DNA of 64,000 nucleotides. Origin: Saliniramus fredricksonii. Its GTDB lineage: Bacteria; Pseudomonadota; Alphaproteobacteria; Rhizobiales; Beijerinckiaceae. The notes beneath the pieces are model-generated. The model made no database searches. It saw nothing but the letters and a program-made list of their open reading frames with translations, and was not told where the DNA came from. Where the stretch lies: assembly GCF_900094735.1 (NCBI RefSeq), contig NZ_FMBM01000001.1, positions 372,001 through 436,000 of the forward strand. Reading direction: 5' to 3'. A program made the translations under genes and the position numbers. Positions 1 through 8,933 of the stretch are shown piece by piece; the first letter of the stretch is position 1; every line of letters starts with the position of its first letter.

Positions 1-219
1 GGCCAGCGCCAGCGCGCTGTCCGGCTCCCCCGCCACCCGCGCGACGGCGACCGCCATCATCAGATAGAGCACACTCCAGATGATCGGAAAGGCGATGTTC
101 GGTGGCGTCCATGACGGCTTGTCGAGACCACGATACCAGGCGCCGGGCTTGAAAAGCACACCCGACGAGGCCGCGACGGCACAGGTGGCGAGAAAGACGA
201 GGAAGACGGCGAGATCCAT
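1..219 (-). CDS. tspO: TspO/MBR family protein (N-terminal part, gene runs off left edge)
   Basis: The reverse strand from the ATG at 219 gives 73 residues before the window edge. Visible are a first hydrophobic helix, then the family signature WYRGLDKPSWTPPN (about residues 32-45) followed by the second membrane helix FPIIWSVLYLMM. TspO/MBR proteins are five-helix membrane proteins that bind porphyrins or related ligands, and in alphaproteobacteria they have been linked to tetrapyrrole-dependent regulation. The C-terminal half lies outside the window, so completeness cannot be judged. The gene is divergent from nadE. Confidence 0.85.
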   Translation of the reverse strand, partial: MDLAVFLVFLATCAVAASSGVLFKPGAWYRGLDKPSWTPPNIAFPIIWSVLYLMMAVAVARVAGEPDSALALA

Positions 220-315
220 CAGATGCTCCCGGAACAGAACGCTGCGCGAGCATAGGCGGCTGATCCGTATGCGGCAATGCTGCCTGTTCCTGCGGGAAGC
301 CCTCCGGCGAGACGC

Positions 316-375
316 ATTCCGGGGACACGCGCTCCGGGGGCACGCTCTCCGGGAACACGCGCTTCGGGGGCAAGC
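316..375. repeat. four tandem 15-bp repeats between tspO and nadE
   Basis: Four consecutive 15-bp units follow the pattern nntccgggggcacgc: 316-330, 331-345, 346-360 and 361-375. They differ from one another at a few positions. They lie in the 235-bp gap between the divergent tspO and nadE starts, 80 bp before the nadE ATG. Apart from these repeats the gap shows no gene or clear terminator. Confidence 0.8.
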
Positions 376-454
376 GTTGCGGCGGCCATGCATATGCACC
401 CTCGAAATCGGCTTTGCCGTTGCGGCGGGGCACGCGGCGCGTTATCTCCCGAAC

Positions 455-2191
455 ATGACCGATACAAACAGCCTCGCCATAGCGCTCGCGCAGCTCAACC
501 CCATCCTTGGAGACGTCTCCGGCAATGCCGGCAAGGTGCGTGCCGCGCGCGCCCGGGCAGCCTCGCAAGGGGCGGATCTCGTCGTCTTCTCCGAGCTCTT
601 CCTGTCCGGGTATCCGCCGGAAGATCTGGTGCTCAAGCCGGCCTTCCAGGATGCCTGCCGCGCAGCACTCGATCAGCTCGCGCGTGAGACCGATGACGGC
701 GGCCCCGCCATGCTCGTCGGCCTGCCCTGGGCCGAGGATGGAAAGGTGTACAATGCCGTCGCCCTGCTCGATGGCGGGCGTATCGCGGCGGTGCGGTTCA
801 AGGTCGACCTGCCCAATTACGGCCCCTTTGACGAAAAGCGCGTCTTCGCTTCCGGCCCGATGCCGGGGCCGATCGTGGTGCGCGGCGTCCGGGTCGGCGT
901 GCCGATCTGCGAGGATATCTGGGGCGAGGAAGTCGTCGAATGCCTGGCCGAGACCGGGGCGGAAATCCTGATCGTGCCCAATGGCTCGCCCTTCTGCCGC
1001 GGCAAGAGCGACGAGCGCTTCAACATCGCCGCCGCCCGCGTCACCGAAAGCGAATTGCCGCTGATCTACCTCAACCAGATCGGCGGCCAGGACGAGCTCG
1101 TCTTCGACGGCGCCTCCTTCGTGCTCCAGGATGATTGCGCGCTGGCCTGCCAGCTTCCCGCTTTCGCCGAGACGGTCGCGCTCACCCGCTGGAGCCGCGA
1201 GGCCGGCATCTGGCGTTGCGTCGAGGCGCCGCGCGAGACGGTGGTCGAAGGCGAGAAGGCCGATTACGCGGCCTGCGTTCTGGGGCTGCGCGATTACGTG
1301 GAAAAGAACGGCTTCCCCGGCGTGGTACTCGGCCTGTCCGGCGGCATCGATTCGGCTTTGTGTGCGGCGATTGCCGTCGATGCGCTGGGGCCCGATCGGG
1401 TGCATTGCGTGATGCTGCCCTATCGCTACACGGCGCAGACCTCCCTTGATGACGCGGCTGCCTGCGCGCGGATGCTGGGCGTGCGCTACGACATCCTGCC
1501 CATCGCCACCGGGGTCGAGGGTGTGGAAGCTGCGCTCGCGCCCCTGTTCCAGGGCACCGAGCCGGGCGTCACCGAGGAGAATATCCAGAGCCGCGTGCGC
1601 GGCACGATTCTGATGTCGATCTCCAACAAGTTCGGCGCCATGGTCGTGACCACCGGCAACAAATCCGAAATGTCGGTGGGTTATGCCACGCTTTATGGCG
1701 ACATGAATGGCGGCTTCAACCCGATCAAGGATCTCTACAAGCTCGAAGTCTACCGGCTGTCGCGGCTGCGCAACGGCTGGAAGCCGGATGGCGCGCATGG
1801 TCCCGACGGCATGGTGATCCCTGAAGACATCATCACCCGCCCGCCAAGCGCGGAGCTGCGCCCCGACCAGACCGACCAGGATTCGCTGCCCCCCTACGAG
1901 GTGCTCGATGCCATCCTCGCAGAGCTCGTCGAGAAGGAGACCCGCGTCGACGAGATTGTCGCCATGGGCCATGACCGCGACACGGTGACCCGGATCGAGC
2001 GGCTGCTCATCCTCGCCGAATACAAGCGCCGGCAGGCCGCGCCGGGGGTGAAGGTGACGGCGAAGAATTTCGGGCGCGACCGACGCTACCCGATCGTCAA
2101 CCGCTATCGCGACAGGGGCGAGCCGGCCTATGCGCCCGATCCCGAGCTCTACAAGCCTTCGGGGTCGCTGCGCGCGGATCTCGATTTCTGA
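455..2191 (+). CDS. nadE: glutamine-dependent NAD+ synthetase
   Basis: The 578-residue protein makes NAD+ from deamido-NAD+ using ATP and ammonia released from glutamine, the last step of NAD biosynthesis. Residues 5-260 form a nitrilase-type amidase domain with the Glu47-Lys116-Cys152 triad ([24 protein letters not shown]). Residues 270-578 form the synthetase domain, with the ATP pyrophosphatase loop GLSGGIDS at 293-300. The reading frame stays open upstream to position 80, but that extension is low-complexity repeat translation. The ATG at 455 begins exactly at the conserved amidase start ([16 protein letters not shown]) and gives the usual family length. No strong ribosome-binding site is visible. 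Confidence 0.95.
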   Translation: MTDTNSLAIALAQLNPILGDVSGNAGKVRAARARAASQGADLVVFSELFLSGYPPEDLVLKPAFQDACRAALDQLARETDDGGPAMLVGLPWAEDGKVYNAVALLDGGRIAAVRFKVDLPNYGPFDEKRVFASGPMPGPIVVRGVRVGVPICEDIWGEEVVECLAETGAEILIVPNGSPFCRGKSDERFNIAAARVTESELPLIYLNQIGGQDELVFDGASFVLQDDCALACQLPAFAETVALTRWSREAGIWRCVEAPRETVVEGEKADYAACVLGLRDYVEKNGFPGVVLGLSGGIDSALCAAIAVDALGPDRVHCVMLPYRYTAQTSLDDAAACARMLGVRYDILPIATGVEGVEAALAPLFQGTEPGVTEENIQSRVRGTILMSISNKFGAMVVTTGNKSEMSVGYATLYGDMNGGFNPIKDLYKLEVYRLSRLRNGWKPDGAHGPDGMVIPEDIITRPPSAELRPDQTDQDSLPPYEVLDAILAELVEKETRVDEIVAMGHDRDTVTRIERLLILAEYKRRQAAPGVKVTAKNFGRDRRYPIVNRYRDRGEPAYAPDPELYKPSGSLRADLDF

Positions 2192-2274
2192 CCGGGGCGC
2201 AGGGCCACACCTCGACGCAGGGCACTTGCCGGACCATATTGACGGCAATGGCTCATGCCACCGAGGAGGTGACG

Positions 2275-2946
2275 ATGTTTTCGTTTTTCAAGCGCACCAG
2301 CCTGCCGGGCGCCGGGGAGGCCCTGCCCGGTCGGCCCGATCCGATCCCGACCGCGACGCACCACCATGTCAACGGCGTGCCGCTCGCGGGCCCCTATCCG
2401 GATCATATGCGCAAGGTGGTCTTCGGGCTCGGCTGCTTCTGGGGTGCCGAGCGGCTGTTCTGGCAAATGCCGGGCGTGCATGTGACGGCGGTGGGCTATG
2501 CCGGTGGCACGACGCCCAATCCGTATTACGAGGAAGTCTGTCGCGGCGAGACCGGGCATACCGAGGCGGTACTCGTGGTCTATGATCCGTACGAGGTCTC
2601 CTTCGAGAGCCTGTTGCGCACCTTCTGGGAAGGCCATGATCCCACCCAGGGCATGCGCCAGGGCAATGATGTCGGCACGCAATACCGCTCCGCCATCCAT
2701 GTCTTCGACGATGAACAGATGCAGGCGGCAACCGCAAGCCGGGATGCTTTCGCAGCGGCGCTGAAGCAGCGCGGTTTTCCCGCGATCACGACCGAGATAG
2801 CCGAAGCCGGACCGTTCTATTTCGCCGAAGATTACCACCAGCAATATCTGGCAAAGAATCCCGGCGGTTACTGCGGCCTCGGCGGCACCGGTGTTTCCTG
2901 CCCGCTTCCCGCCACCGCCGCGACGCCTTCCGGCTCCGCAGCCTGA
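2275..2946 (+). CDS. msrA: peptide-methionine (S)-S-oxide reductase MsrA
   Basis: This 223-residue protein reduces methionine-S-sulfoxide in oxidised proteins, with reducing power from thioredoxin. The catalytic motif GCFWGAE holds Cys54. Further family blocks are [16 protein letters not shown] and GHTEAV, and the C-terminal [12 protein letters not shown] carries the resolving cysteines. The ATG at 2275 is chosen because GAGGAGG sits just upstream; an in-frame TTG at 2239 would add 12 residues. The gene follows nadE by 83 bp. Its last 79 bases overlap the end of the convergent MFS gene. Confidence 0.95.
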   Translation: MFSFFKRTSLPGAGEALPGRPDPIPTATHHHVNGVPLAGPYPDHMRKVVFGLGCFWGAERLFWQMPGVHVTAVGYAGGTTPNPYYEEVCRGETGHTEAVLVVYDPYEVSFESLLRTFWEGHDPTQGMRQGNDVGTQYRSAIHVFDDEQMQAATASRDAFAAALKQRGFPAITTEIAEAGPFYFAEDYHQQYLAKNPGGYCGLGGTGVSCPLPATAATPSGSAA

Positions 2947-4181
2947 GCCTGAAGACGCGCTCGTCGCTGTGCGGCGAGCGCCACGAGGCCGATGAGGATG
3001 ATGTCGGTCAGGCACAGGGCCACGAGTATCACGAGCAGCAGATCGGGGCCGAACGCATCGATGATCCAGGCTGCAGCCAGCGGTGAGAGCGCGCCAAGAA
3101 GCAGGATCGGCGCAGCCAGCCGCCCCATCATCGTGGCATAGATTCCCGGATCAAACAGCGCGAGCGGCAGGGTGCCGCGCACGATCGAGCGGATCCCGAT
3201 CCCCGCCCCGTAGAGCATGAGCGCGAGCGCGATCAATGGCGCATGGCCGGCAAGCAGGGTGACCCCGGCGAAGATCAGTATGGCGGAGACGGCCGCCGTC
3301 CAGAGCGGATGAAACTTTCGCCCGATCAGCATTTCGAGAATCCGCCCGCCGACCTGGCTCGGCCCGACCAGCGCGCCGAGCCCCACCGCCGCCGCCAGCG
3401 CGATGTCGCGCGCCTGCAGCACGGTGAGCAGATGCACGGAAAGCACCGCAGAGGCGATGCCGCCGATGGTGAGGCCCGTGGCGAGCAACGCGAAGACGAG
3501 CCGATCGCTTTCCGGCAGGGTGATCCGCGCGCCGCTGCTTTCGCGCCCGCGCAGCAACGCGGTCAGGACCTCCCGCCGGGACTGGCGGGGGCGCGCCGGA
3601 TCATCGGGCGCGAAACGCGGCAAGGCGAAGACATGCAGCGGTAGATTGATGAACAGATGAATGCCCGCATAGGTCAGGCAGGCGCCGCGCCAGCCCAGCG
3701 TCTCGACGAGAAAGGCGCTGAGCGGCCAGCACAGGGTGCTGGCAAAGCCGCCATAGAGCGTCAGCGCCGTAATCGCGCCACGCGCATCCTTGCCATAGAG
3801 CCGCCCGAGCGTGGCGAAGGCCGCGTCGTACAGCCCCGCCCCCATGCCGATCCCGAGCAGGACCCAGACGGTGAAATAGAGTGCCGGGTGATCGACGAAG
3901 GCGAGGCCTGCGAGCCCCGTCGCCATGATCAGCGAAGACGCACTCATCACCGGACGCCCGCCCGTGGCCTGGATGGCGTTGCCGACGCGCGGCGAGACCA
4001 CACTCGCCGCGATCAGCCCGAGCGTCAGACCGCCCACCACCATGGTCAGCGGCCAGCCGGTTTCGCGCGCAATGGGTTCGGCCAGAACGGCAAGCAGGTA
4101 ATAGGTGGAGCCCCAGGCCAGGATCTGCGTGATGCCCAGAGCCGAGATCACCACGGCCCGCGGCGGGGTCATCCGCGTCAT
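2868..4181 (-). CDS. MFS transporter, ArsR-linked
   Basis: A 437-residue major facilitator protein with about twelve hydrophobic segments, starting [19 protein letters not shown]. The first half carries small-residue-rich helices such as [21 protein letters not shown]. The substrate cannot be read from sequence. Its ATG overlaps the stop of the upstream arsR-family gene by ATGA, so the two are cotranscribed and the regulator probably controls this transporter. A metal, metalloid or toxic organic export role is an inference from that pairing. The 3' end overlaps convergent msrA by 79 bp (2868-2946), which is long for two apparently intact genes. Confidence 0.88.
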   Translation of the reverse strand: MTRMTPPRAVVISALGITQILAWGSTYYLLAVLAEPIARETGWPLTMVVGGLTLGLIAASVVSPRVGNAIQATGGRPVMSASSLIMATGLAGLAFVDHPALYFTVWVLLGIGMGAGLYDAAFATLGRLYGKDARGAITALTLYGGFASTLCWPLSAFLVETLGWRGACLTYAGIHLFINLPLHVFALPRFAPDDPARPRQSRREVLTALLRGRESSGARITLPESDRLVFALLATGLTIGGIASAVLSVHLLTVLQARDIALAAAVGLGALVGPSQVGGRILEMLIGRKFHPLWTAAVSAILIFAGVTLLAGHAPLIALALMLYGAGIGIRSIVRGTLPLALFDPGIYATMMGRLAAPILLLGALSPLAAAWIIDAFGPDLLLVILVALCLTDIILIGLVALAAQRRARLQAQAAEPEGVAAVAGSGQETPVPPRPQ

Positions 4182-4543
4182 GCATCACCATCCGCCACAA
4201 CGGGCGCGACAGGCAGCGCCCGCGTGCAGGAATCCGCGCAGCATTCATCGTTGAGAAAGCCGACAAGCCCGTGCATCGTTTCGAAATCGGCCCGGCAGAT
4301 CAGCGTCGTCGCCTGGCGTTCGCGGCTGACGAGGCCCTGCGCGGTCAGCTTGGCCAAATGATGCGAGAGCGTCGAAGCGGGAATGCCGAGCGCCTCCTGC
4401 AACCGCCCCACGGGGATACCCTCCGGGCCGGCGCGCACCATCAGGCGATAGAGCGCAAGCCGTGTGGGATGGCCGAGCGCTTCGAGCTGCGCGGCCATCG
4501 TGGCGAGATCGACATCGGGAAGCGGCGTCTTCATCTGCATCAT
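4178..4543 (-). CDS. ArsR/SmtB family transcriptional regulator
   Basis: A 121-residue winged-helix repressor. Residues 15-90 carry the family fold, with LEALGHPTRLALYRLMVRAG and the recognition-helix block GIPASTLSHHLAKLTAQGLV. The C-terminus contains CCADSC, a possible metal or metalloid ligand set or redox switch. ArsR proteins usually repress their own operon and release DNA on ligand binding, and here the downstream partner is the MFS gene (ATGA overlap). The ATG at 4543 is chosen because the ArsR fold begins right after it; the frame stays open upstream to 5179, but that extension is antisense to the SDR gene. Confidence 0.92.
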   Translation of the reverse strand: MMQMKTPLPDVDLATMAAQLEALGHPTRLALYRLMVRAGPEGIPVGRLQEALGIPASTLSHHLAKLTAQGLVSRERQATTLICRADFETMHGLVGFLNDECCADSCTRALPVAPVVADGDA

Positions 4544-4584
4544 GGCGCCACAATGCGGGTACCTAAAACCCGCGTCAATCATTA

Positions 4585-4600
4585 TTCGAACCATATCGAA
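4585..4600. promoter_or_regulatory. possible ArsR operator
   Basis: The dyad TTCGA-accata-TCGAA lies 42 bp upstream of the arsR-family start in an AT-richer stretch between divergent genes. ArsR proteins commonly bind short dyads in their own promoters. The arms are only 5 bp, so this could be chance. Confidence 0.35.
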
Positions 4601-4780
4601 ATAGCAGAATTTGCACCATGACCGGGCAGGATTTGCAGGAAATTCGGGCTCCCCTTCCCCAGGGAAATGGGTACATTCGACGGAGGGTGAGGCGCGATTT
4701 CCATCCCCGCTGGGGAGGGCGGTTACGGCGCGCGCTGCATGGAGGGCATGCGCAAAACCAAAAGTTTCGAGAGGTATTCC

Positions 4781-5785
4781 TTGGGCATTCTCATCATCGG
4801 CGGAGCGGGTTTCATCGGGCTCAACCTCGCGGAGCAACTGCTTGCCGCAGGCCGCGCCGTAACCATTCTGGATCGTGCCCCGCCGCCGCGATCGGCCCGT
4901 GACGCCTTTGCCGCCCTGCCGGGCGGGCTTATCGTCGAGACCGGCGATATCGCCGATCATGCGCATCTGTCCACCCTGATCGCGTGCCATCGTGACGGCG
5001 TCATCTATGGTGCGGCGATCACGGCGGGGCCGCAGCGCGAGGCGCGTGACGCGTCGACCATTCTCGCGGTCAATCTTGGCGGGCTCGTCGCCACCCTCGA
5101 AGCCGCGCGCGAAGCGGGGGTGCGCCGGGTGATCAATCTGTCCTCCGCCGCCGCTTGGGGCGCGGCGGGCACCCGGCACGCGCGCCTGATCGAGGATGAA
5201 ACCCCGGAGGATCCGCGCGCGCTTTATCCGATCACGAAATTCGCCGGCGAGCGTTTCTGCGCGCGGCTCGCCGGTTTATGGGGCGCGGATATCCGCTCCG
5301 TGCGACTGTCGGGCGTGTTCGGCCCGTGGGAATACGATACCGGCCTGCGCGACACGCTGAGCCCGCAATGGCAGATCCTGAAGGCGCTCGACGCCGGCGA
5401 TCACGCCATCCTGCCGCGCGCAGGCCATCGCGACTGGCTCTATGCCCGCGACGCCGCCCGCGCCGTGATCGCGCTGCTCGATGCGCCGAAACTCACGCAT
5501 GACCTCTATAACATCGCCCCCGGCGCCCCCACCGCCTTGCTCGACTGGGGCCGGATGGCGGCAAAGGCGCTCGGCCTTCCCGAGACGCGATGCCGCCTTG
5601 CACAAGCCGGCGAAACGGCCACGATCGATCTGCACATGCCGCGTGATCGTGCGCCAATGGACATCACCCGGCTGGTGGCCGATACGGGCTTTGCTCCCGC
5701 CTTCGACGATGCGGCGTCGGTGGCGGATCTGCTCGCATGGCGCGCCGCTATTGCTGCGGGTGCGGCCCCGGAGGAACGAGAATGA
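4781..5785 (+). CDS. NAD(P)-dependent epimerase/dehydratase (extended SDR)
   Basis: A 334-residue extended short-chain dehydrogenase. The Rossmann motif GGAGFIG lies at residues 7-13, and the active-site pair YPITK with an upstream serine segment (INLSSAAAWG) is present. The TTG at 4781 is chosen because GAGAGG lies 6 bp upstream and the Rossmann fold begins at once; ATGs at 4739 and 4748 would add up to 14 residues. The stop overlaps the next start by ATGA, so this enzyme and the flavoprotein form one operon. The sugar or other substrate is unknown. Confidence 0.85.
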   Translation: MGILIIGGAGFIGLNLAEQLLAAGRAVTILDRAPPPRSARDAFAALPGGLIVETGDIADHAHLSTLIACHRDGVIYGAAITAGPQREARDASTILAVNLGGLVATLEAAREAGVRRVINLSSAAAWGAAGTRHARLIEDETPEDPRALYPITKFAGERFCARLAGLWGADIRSVRLSGVFGPWEYDTGLRDTLSPQWQILKALDAGDHAILPRAGHRDWLYARDAARAVIALLDAPKLTHDLYNIAPGAPTALLDWGRMAAKALGLPETRCRLAQAGETATIDLHMPRDRAPMDITRLVADTGFAPAFDDAASVADLLAWRAAIAAGAAPEERE

Positions 5786-7206
5786 GGATGGAAGAGACCG
5801 CTCTCGCGCAGCTCGAAGCGCAGGTTCGCGCTGATCTGGCCAAGATCGCGCATCCGCGCATGCAATGGCTGGAGCCGGTCATCGCCCCGGATGGCCGCCC
5901 GGCCCATGACGTCGTGATCGTCGGCGCCGGCCAGAGTGGCATCGCCACGGCTTTCGGGCTGATGCGCGCGCGGGTCGAGAATATCCGCGTCATCGACAAG
6001 GCGCCGCGCGGGCGGGAAGGGCCATGGCTGACCTATGCCCGCATGCACACCCTGCGCAGCCCGAAGGATTTCAGCGGCCCCGATCTCGACGTACCGAGCC
6101 TGACCTATCAGAGCTGGCACGAGGCGCGTTTTGGCGAGGCCGATTGGGAAGCGCTTGCGCTCATCCCGCGCGAATACTGGGCGGAGTATCTCCTCTGGGT
6201 GCGCGACCGGATCGGCATCCCCGTCGATAACGAGACCGCACTCACCGACATCGCCCCTGCCGGTGAGCTGCTAAGGCTCACGCTGAAGAGCTCTGCGGGC
6301 GAGGAAATCGTCCATACCCGCAAGCTCGTCCTCGCCACGGGCCAGGAGAGCACCGGGCGCTGGTGGATGCCGGAATTCGTCGAGAAACTGCCCGCGCGGC
6401 TTCGCGCGCACACCGCCGACGCCATCGATTTCGAAGCCTTTTCCGGCAAGACCGTGGCCGTGCTTGGCGCCGGCGCATCGAGCCTCGACAATGCGGCGAC
6501 GGCGCTCGAAGCGGGGGCGGAATCCGTGCATCTGTTTTGCCGGCGCGCAAGCCCGCAGGTGGTGCAGCCCTATCGCTGGGTGACCTTCGCCGGCTTCCTG
6601 CGCAATCTCTCCGATCTCGACGATGCCTGGCGCTGGCGCTTCATGCGCCGGGTCCTCTCCCTGCGCGAGGGCTTTCCGCAGGCGACCTGGGATCGCTGCG
6701 CCCGCCACGGAAATTTCCACCTGCATACAGGCGCCGCCTGGCAGGATGCGCGGGTCAACGCCGACGGGCGCGTCGCGCTCACCACGGCGCAGGGCCCCTT
6801 CACCGCCGATTTCCTGATCTGCGGCACCGGCATCGAGAACGATTACGCCGCGCGCCCGGAACTGTCGCGCTTTGCCCACAATATCCTGAGCTGGGGCGAG
6901 GCCTATGATCCGCCGGAAGCCGAGCGCGATGGACGGCTCGGGCGCTTCCCCTATCTCGCGCGCGATTACAGCTTCATGGAGCGTAAGCCCGGCGAGACCC
7001 CGTGGATCCGCCATATCCACCTGTTCTCGATCGCCTCCACCATGAGCTTCGGCGCCTCCGGCTCCTCGATCAACGCCATGACCAGCGCCGTGCCCAAACT
7101 CGTCAACGGCATCACCGGCGGGCTTTTCCGCGACGATGTCGAAAAGCACTGGGCCAATTTCGAGGCCTATGACGTGCCGCAGGCGGTGATTCGGGGGGTG
7201 GAGTGA
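5782..7206 (+). CDS. FAD/NAD(P)-binding oxidoreductase (flavin monooxygenase-like)
   Basis: A 474-residue two-dinucleotide-binding flavoprotein. The FAD motif GAGQSG is at 48-53 and a second Rossmann motif, VAVLGAGASSLDNAA, at about 230. The FATGQE-like segment (VLATGQEST) is also present. The layout matches COG2072-type flavoproteins (flavin-containing and Baeyer-Villiger monooxygenase relatives). The 40-residue N-terminal extension before the FAD motif is unusual for true FMOs. The ATG overlaps the SDR stop, with GGAGG upstream, so the two act together on an unknown substrate. Confidence 0.85.
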   Translation: MRMEETALAQLEAQVRADLAKIAHPRMQWLEPVIAPDGRPAHDVVIVGAGQSGIATAFGLMRARVENIRVIDKAPRGREGPWLTYARMHTLRSPKDFSGPDLDVPSLTYQSWHEARFGEADWEALALIPREYWAEYLLWVRDRIGIPVDNETALTDIAPAGELLRLTLKSSAGEEIVHTRKLVLATGQESTGRWWMPEFVEKLPARLRAHTADAIDFEAFSGKTVAVLGAGASSLDNAATALEAGAESVHLFCRRASPQVVQPYRWVTFAGFLRNLSDLDDAWRWRFMRRVLSLREGFPQATWDRCARHGNFHLHTGAAWQDARVNADGRVALTTAQGPFTADFLICGTGIENDYAARPELSRFAHNILSWGEAYDPPEAERDGRLGRFPYLARDYSFMERKPGETPWIRHIHLFSIASTMSFGASGSSINAMTSAVPKLVNGITGGLFRDDVEKHWANFEAYDVPQAVIRGVE

Positions 7207-7269
7207 GGGGGTGCGGGCTTCGTTATCTGCATGAGATGATCGCGATCCAGGATGGCGAGAAATTACCTC

Positions 7270-7467
7270 ATGACTACGGAAGATAAGCCGTCAGAAAAAA
7301 CGCTGGCCCAAACGGCTTCCGCCGAGCGCCCGGCCTTCGCGCCGACCCGCATCGAGGATGCCTTCGGCTGCCTCGTCTATACCGGCCCCGCGCGCAGCAT
7401 CGCGGAGATGGACGAGGCGGTCTTGCGCAAGGCGGCGCGTCGCTACGCTGCCAGCCGCACCCGTTGA
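7270..7467 (+). CDS. small hypothetical protein with antitoxin-like tail
   Basis: A 65-residue acidic-then-basic protein. Its second half, FGCLVYTGPARSIAEMDEAV, resembles the C-terminal tail of AbrB/MazE-type antitoxins, but no AbrB DNA-binding domain precedes it and no toxin gene follows. I do not recognise a named family. The ATG at 7270 is preferred; another ATG at 7252 adds six residues. It follows the flavoprotein gene by 63 bp in the same direction and precedes the acyl-CoA dehydrogenase, so it may be the tail of the first operon. Confidence 0.55.
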   Translation: MTTEDKPSEKTLAQTASAERPAFAPTRIEDAFGCLVYTGPARSIAEMDEAVLRKAARRYAASRTR

Positions 7468-7558
7468 GCCTCTGCAGCGGGCGCACCAAAGCCGCATATG
7501 ACAGGGCGCGGGGGGCTGCTATAAAGCGGCAAAAGCCATTCGCGGAGGAGACCCTGCC

Positions 7559-8731
7559 ATGATTCCCAATGCTGCGCCCGCCTTCAATTTCGACCTTGGT
7601 GACACCGCCGATGCCATCCGCGAGACGGTCGCCGCCTTCTCGCAGGAGAAGATCGCCCCGCGTGCCGAGGCGATCGACCGGGACAACCAGTTTCCCCGCG
7701 ATCTCTGGCCGCAGATGGGCGAGCTCGGCCTGCACGGCATCACCATCGCGGAGGAGGATGGCGGCACGGGGCTCGGCTATCTCGACCATGTCGTGGCGAT
7801 GGAGGAGGTCTCGCGCGCATCCGCCAGTGTCGGTCTTTCCTACGGCGCGCATTCCAACCTGTGCATCAACCAGATCGGCCGCCATGGCACGGCGGCGCAG
7901 AAGGCGAAATACCTGCCCGGACTGATCAGCGGCGAACATGTCGGCGCGCTCGCCATGTCGGAGCCAGGCTCCGGTTCGGATGTGGTCTCGATGCGCACCA
8001 GGGCCGAAAAGAAAGGCGACCGCTACGTCCTGACCGGCAACAAGATGTGGATCACCAACGGCCCCATCGCCGAGACGCTGGTCGTCTATGCCAAGACCGA
8101 CCCCGATGCCGGCCCGCGCGGCATCACCGCTTTCCTGATCGAGAAGGGCATGAAGGGTTTCTCGACGCATCAGAAGCTCGACAAGCTCGGCATGCGCGGC
8201 TCCGATACCTGCGAGCTCGTCTTCGAGGATTGCGAGGTGCCGGAGGAAAACGTGCTCGGCCAGGTCGGCAAGGGGGTCAACGTGCTGATGTCGGGCCTCG
8301 ATTACGAACGCGCCGTGCTCGCCGCCGGGCCGCTCGGCATCATGCAGGCCTGCATGGATATCGTCATGCCCTATGTGCATGAGCGCAAGCAGTTCGGCCA
8401 GCCGATCGGCACCTTCCAGCTGGTCCAGGGCAAGGTCGCGGACATGTATGTCGGGATGAATGCCTGCAAGGCCTATGTCTATGCCGTCGCCAAGGCCTGC
8501 GATCGCGGCCAGACCACCCGCGAGGACGCCGCCGGCGCCATCCTCTATGCGGCGGAGAAAGCCACGCAGATGGCGCTCGACGCGATCCAGCTGCTCGGCG
8601 GCAACGGCTATATCAATGAATATCCCACGGGTCGCCTCCTGCGCGACGCCAAGCTCTACGAAATCGGCGCCGGCACCAGCGAGATCCGCCGCATGCTGAT
8701 CGGTCGGGAATTGTTCGACAAGACGGCGTGA
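7559..8731 (+). CDS. ivd: isovaleryl-CoA dehydrogenase
   Basis: This 390-residue FAD flavoenzyme oxidises isovaleryl-CoA to 3-methylcrotonyl-CoA in leucine breakdown, passing electrons to ETF. The catalytic base is Glu250 in [13 protein letters not shown], placed as in isovaleryl-CoA dehydrogenases rather than near the C-terminus as in most other acyl-CoA dehydrogenases. Signatures [15 protein letters not shown] and [20 protein letters not shown] are intact. GGAGGAG sits just before the ATG. The usual partners (methylcrotonyl-CoA carboxylase genes) are not next to it; the gene stands alone between a small ORF and a terminator. Confidence 0.92.
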   Translation: MIPNAAPAFNFDLGDTADAIRETVAAFSQEKIAPRAEAIDRDNQFPRDLWPQMGELGLHGITIAEEDGGTGLGYLDHVVAMEEVSRASASVGLSYGAHSNLCINQIGRHGTAAQKAKYLPGLISGEHVGALAMSEPGSGSDVVSMRTRAEKKGDRYVLTGNKMWITNGPIAETLVVYAKTDPDAGPRGITAFLIEKGMKGFSTHQKLDKLGMRGSDTCELVFEDCEVPEENVLGQVGKGVNVLMSGLDYERAVLAAGPLGIMQACMDIVMPYVHERKQFGQPIGTFQLVQGKVADMYVGMNACKAYVYAVAKACDRGQTTREDAAGAILYAAEKATQMALDAIQLLGGNGYINEYPTGRLLRDAKLYEIGAGTSEIRRMLIGRELFDKTA

Positions 8732-8752
8732 GCGTTGCAGACTATGCTCCTC

Positions 8753-8784
8753 GGGCGCGCTCGCATTCGGGCGCGCCCTTTTTA
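8753..8784 (+). terminator. rho-independent terminator after ivd
   Basis: Stem GGGCGCGC (8753-8760) pairs with GCGCGCCC (8771-8778), followed by a run of five T. It lies 22 bp after the ivd stop. Confidence 0.85.
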
Positions 8785-8792
8785 TTGCAGGG

Positions 8793-8821
8793 TTGACTAA
8801 ATTAGTTTTAACTAATATATC
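8793..8821 (+). promoter_or_regulatory. promoter with embedded dyad before the persulfide dioxygenase-like gene
   Basis: TTGACT (8793-8798) and TATATC (8816-8821) are spaced 17 bp and fit a housekeeping promoter. Between them lies the perfect dyad ATTAGTT-TT-AACTAAT (8801-8816), which a repressor could use to block RNA polymerase. In other proteobacteria the Blh-type hydrolase is controlled by the sulfide-sensing ArsR-type repressor BigR at an AT-rich dyad. Whether that applies here is an inference, and no such regulator is adjacent. Confidence 0.5.
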
Positions 8822-8933
8822 GATTGTCAACGCGACCGGGAGGTCGCCCGGGCCGCGCTTTCGCGGGGTTCCGGGGCCTCCGCATGGCCGCATGATGAGA
8901 CACCGATCAGAAATTACAAAGGGAGTTCACCCC

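Noticed and set aside
316-375. CRISPR array
   Set aside because: The repeats are contiguous 15-bp units without spacers, and no cas genes occur in the window.
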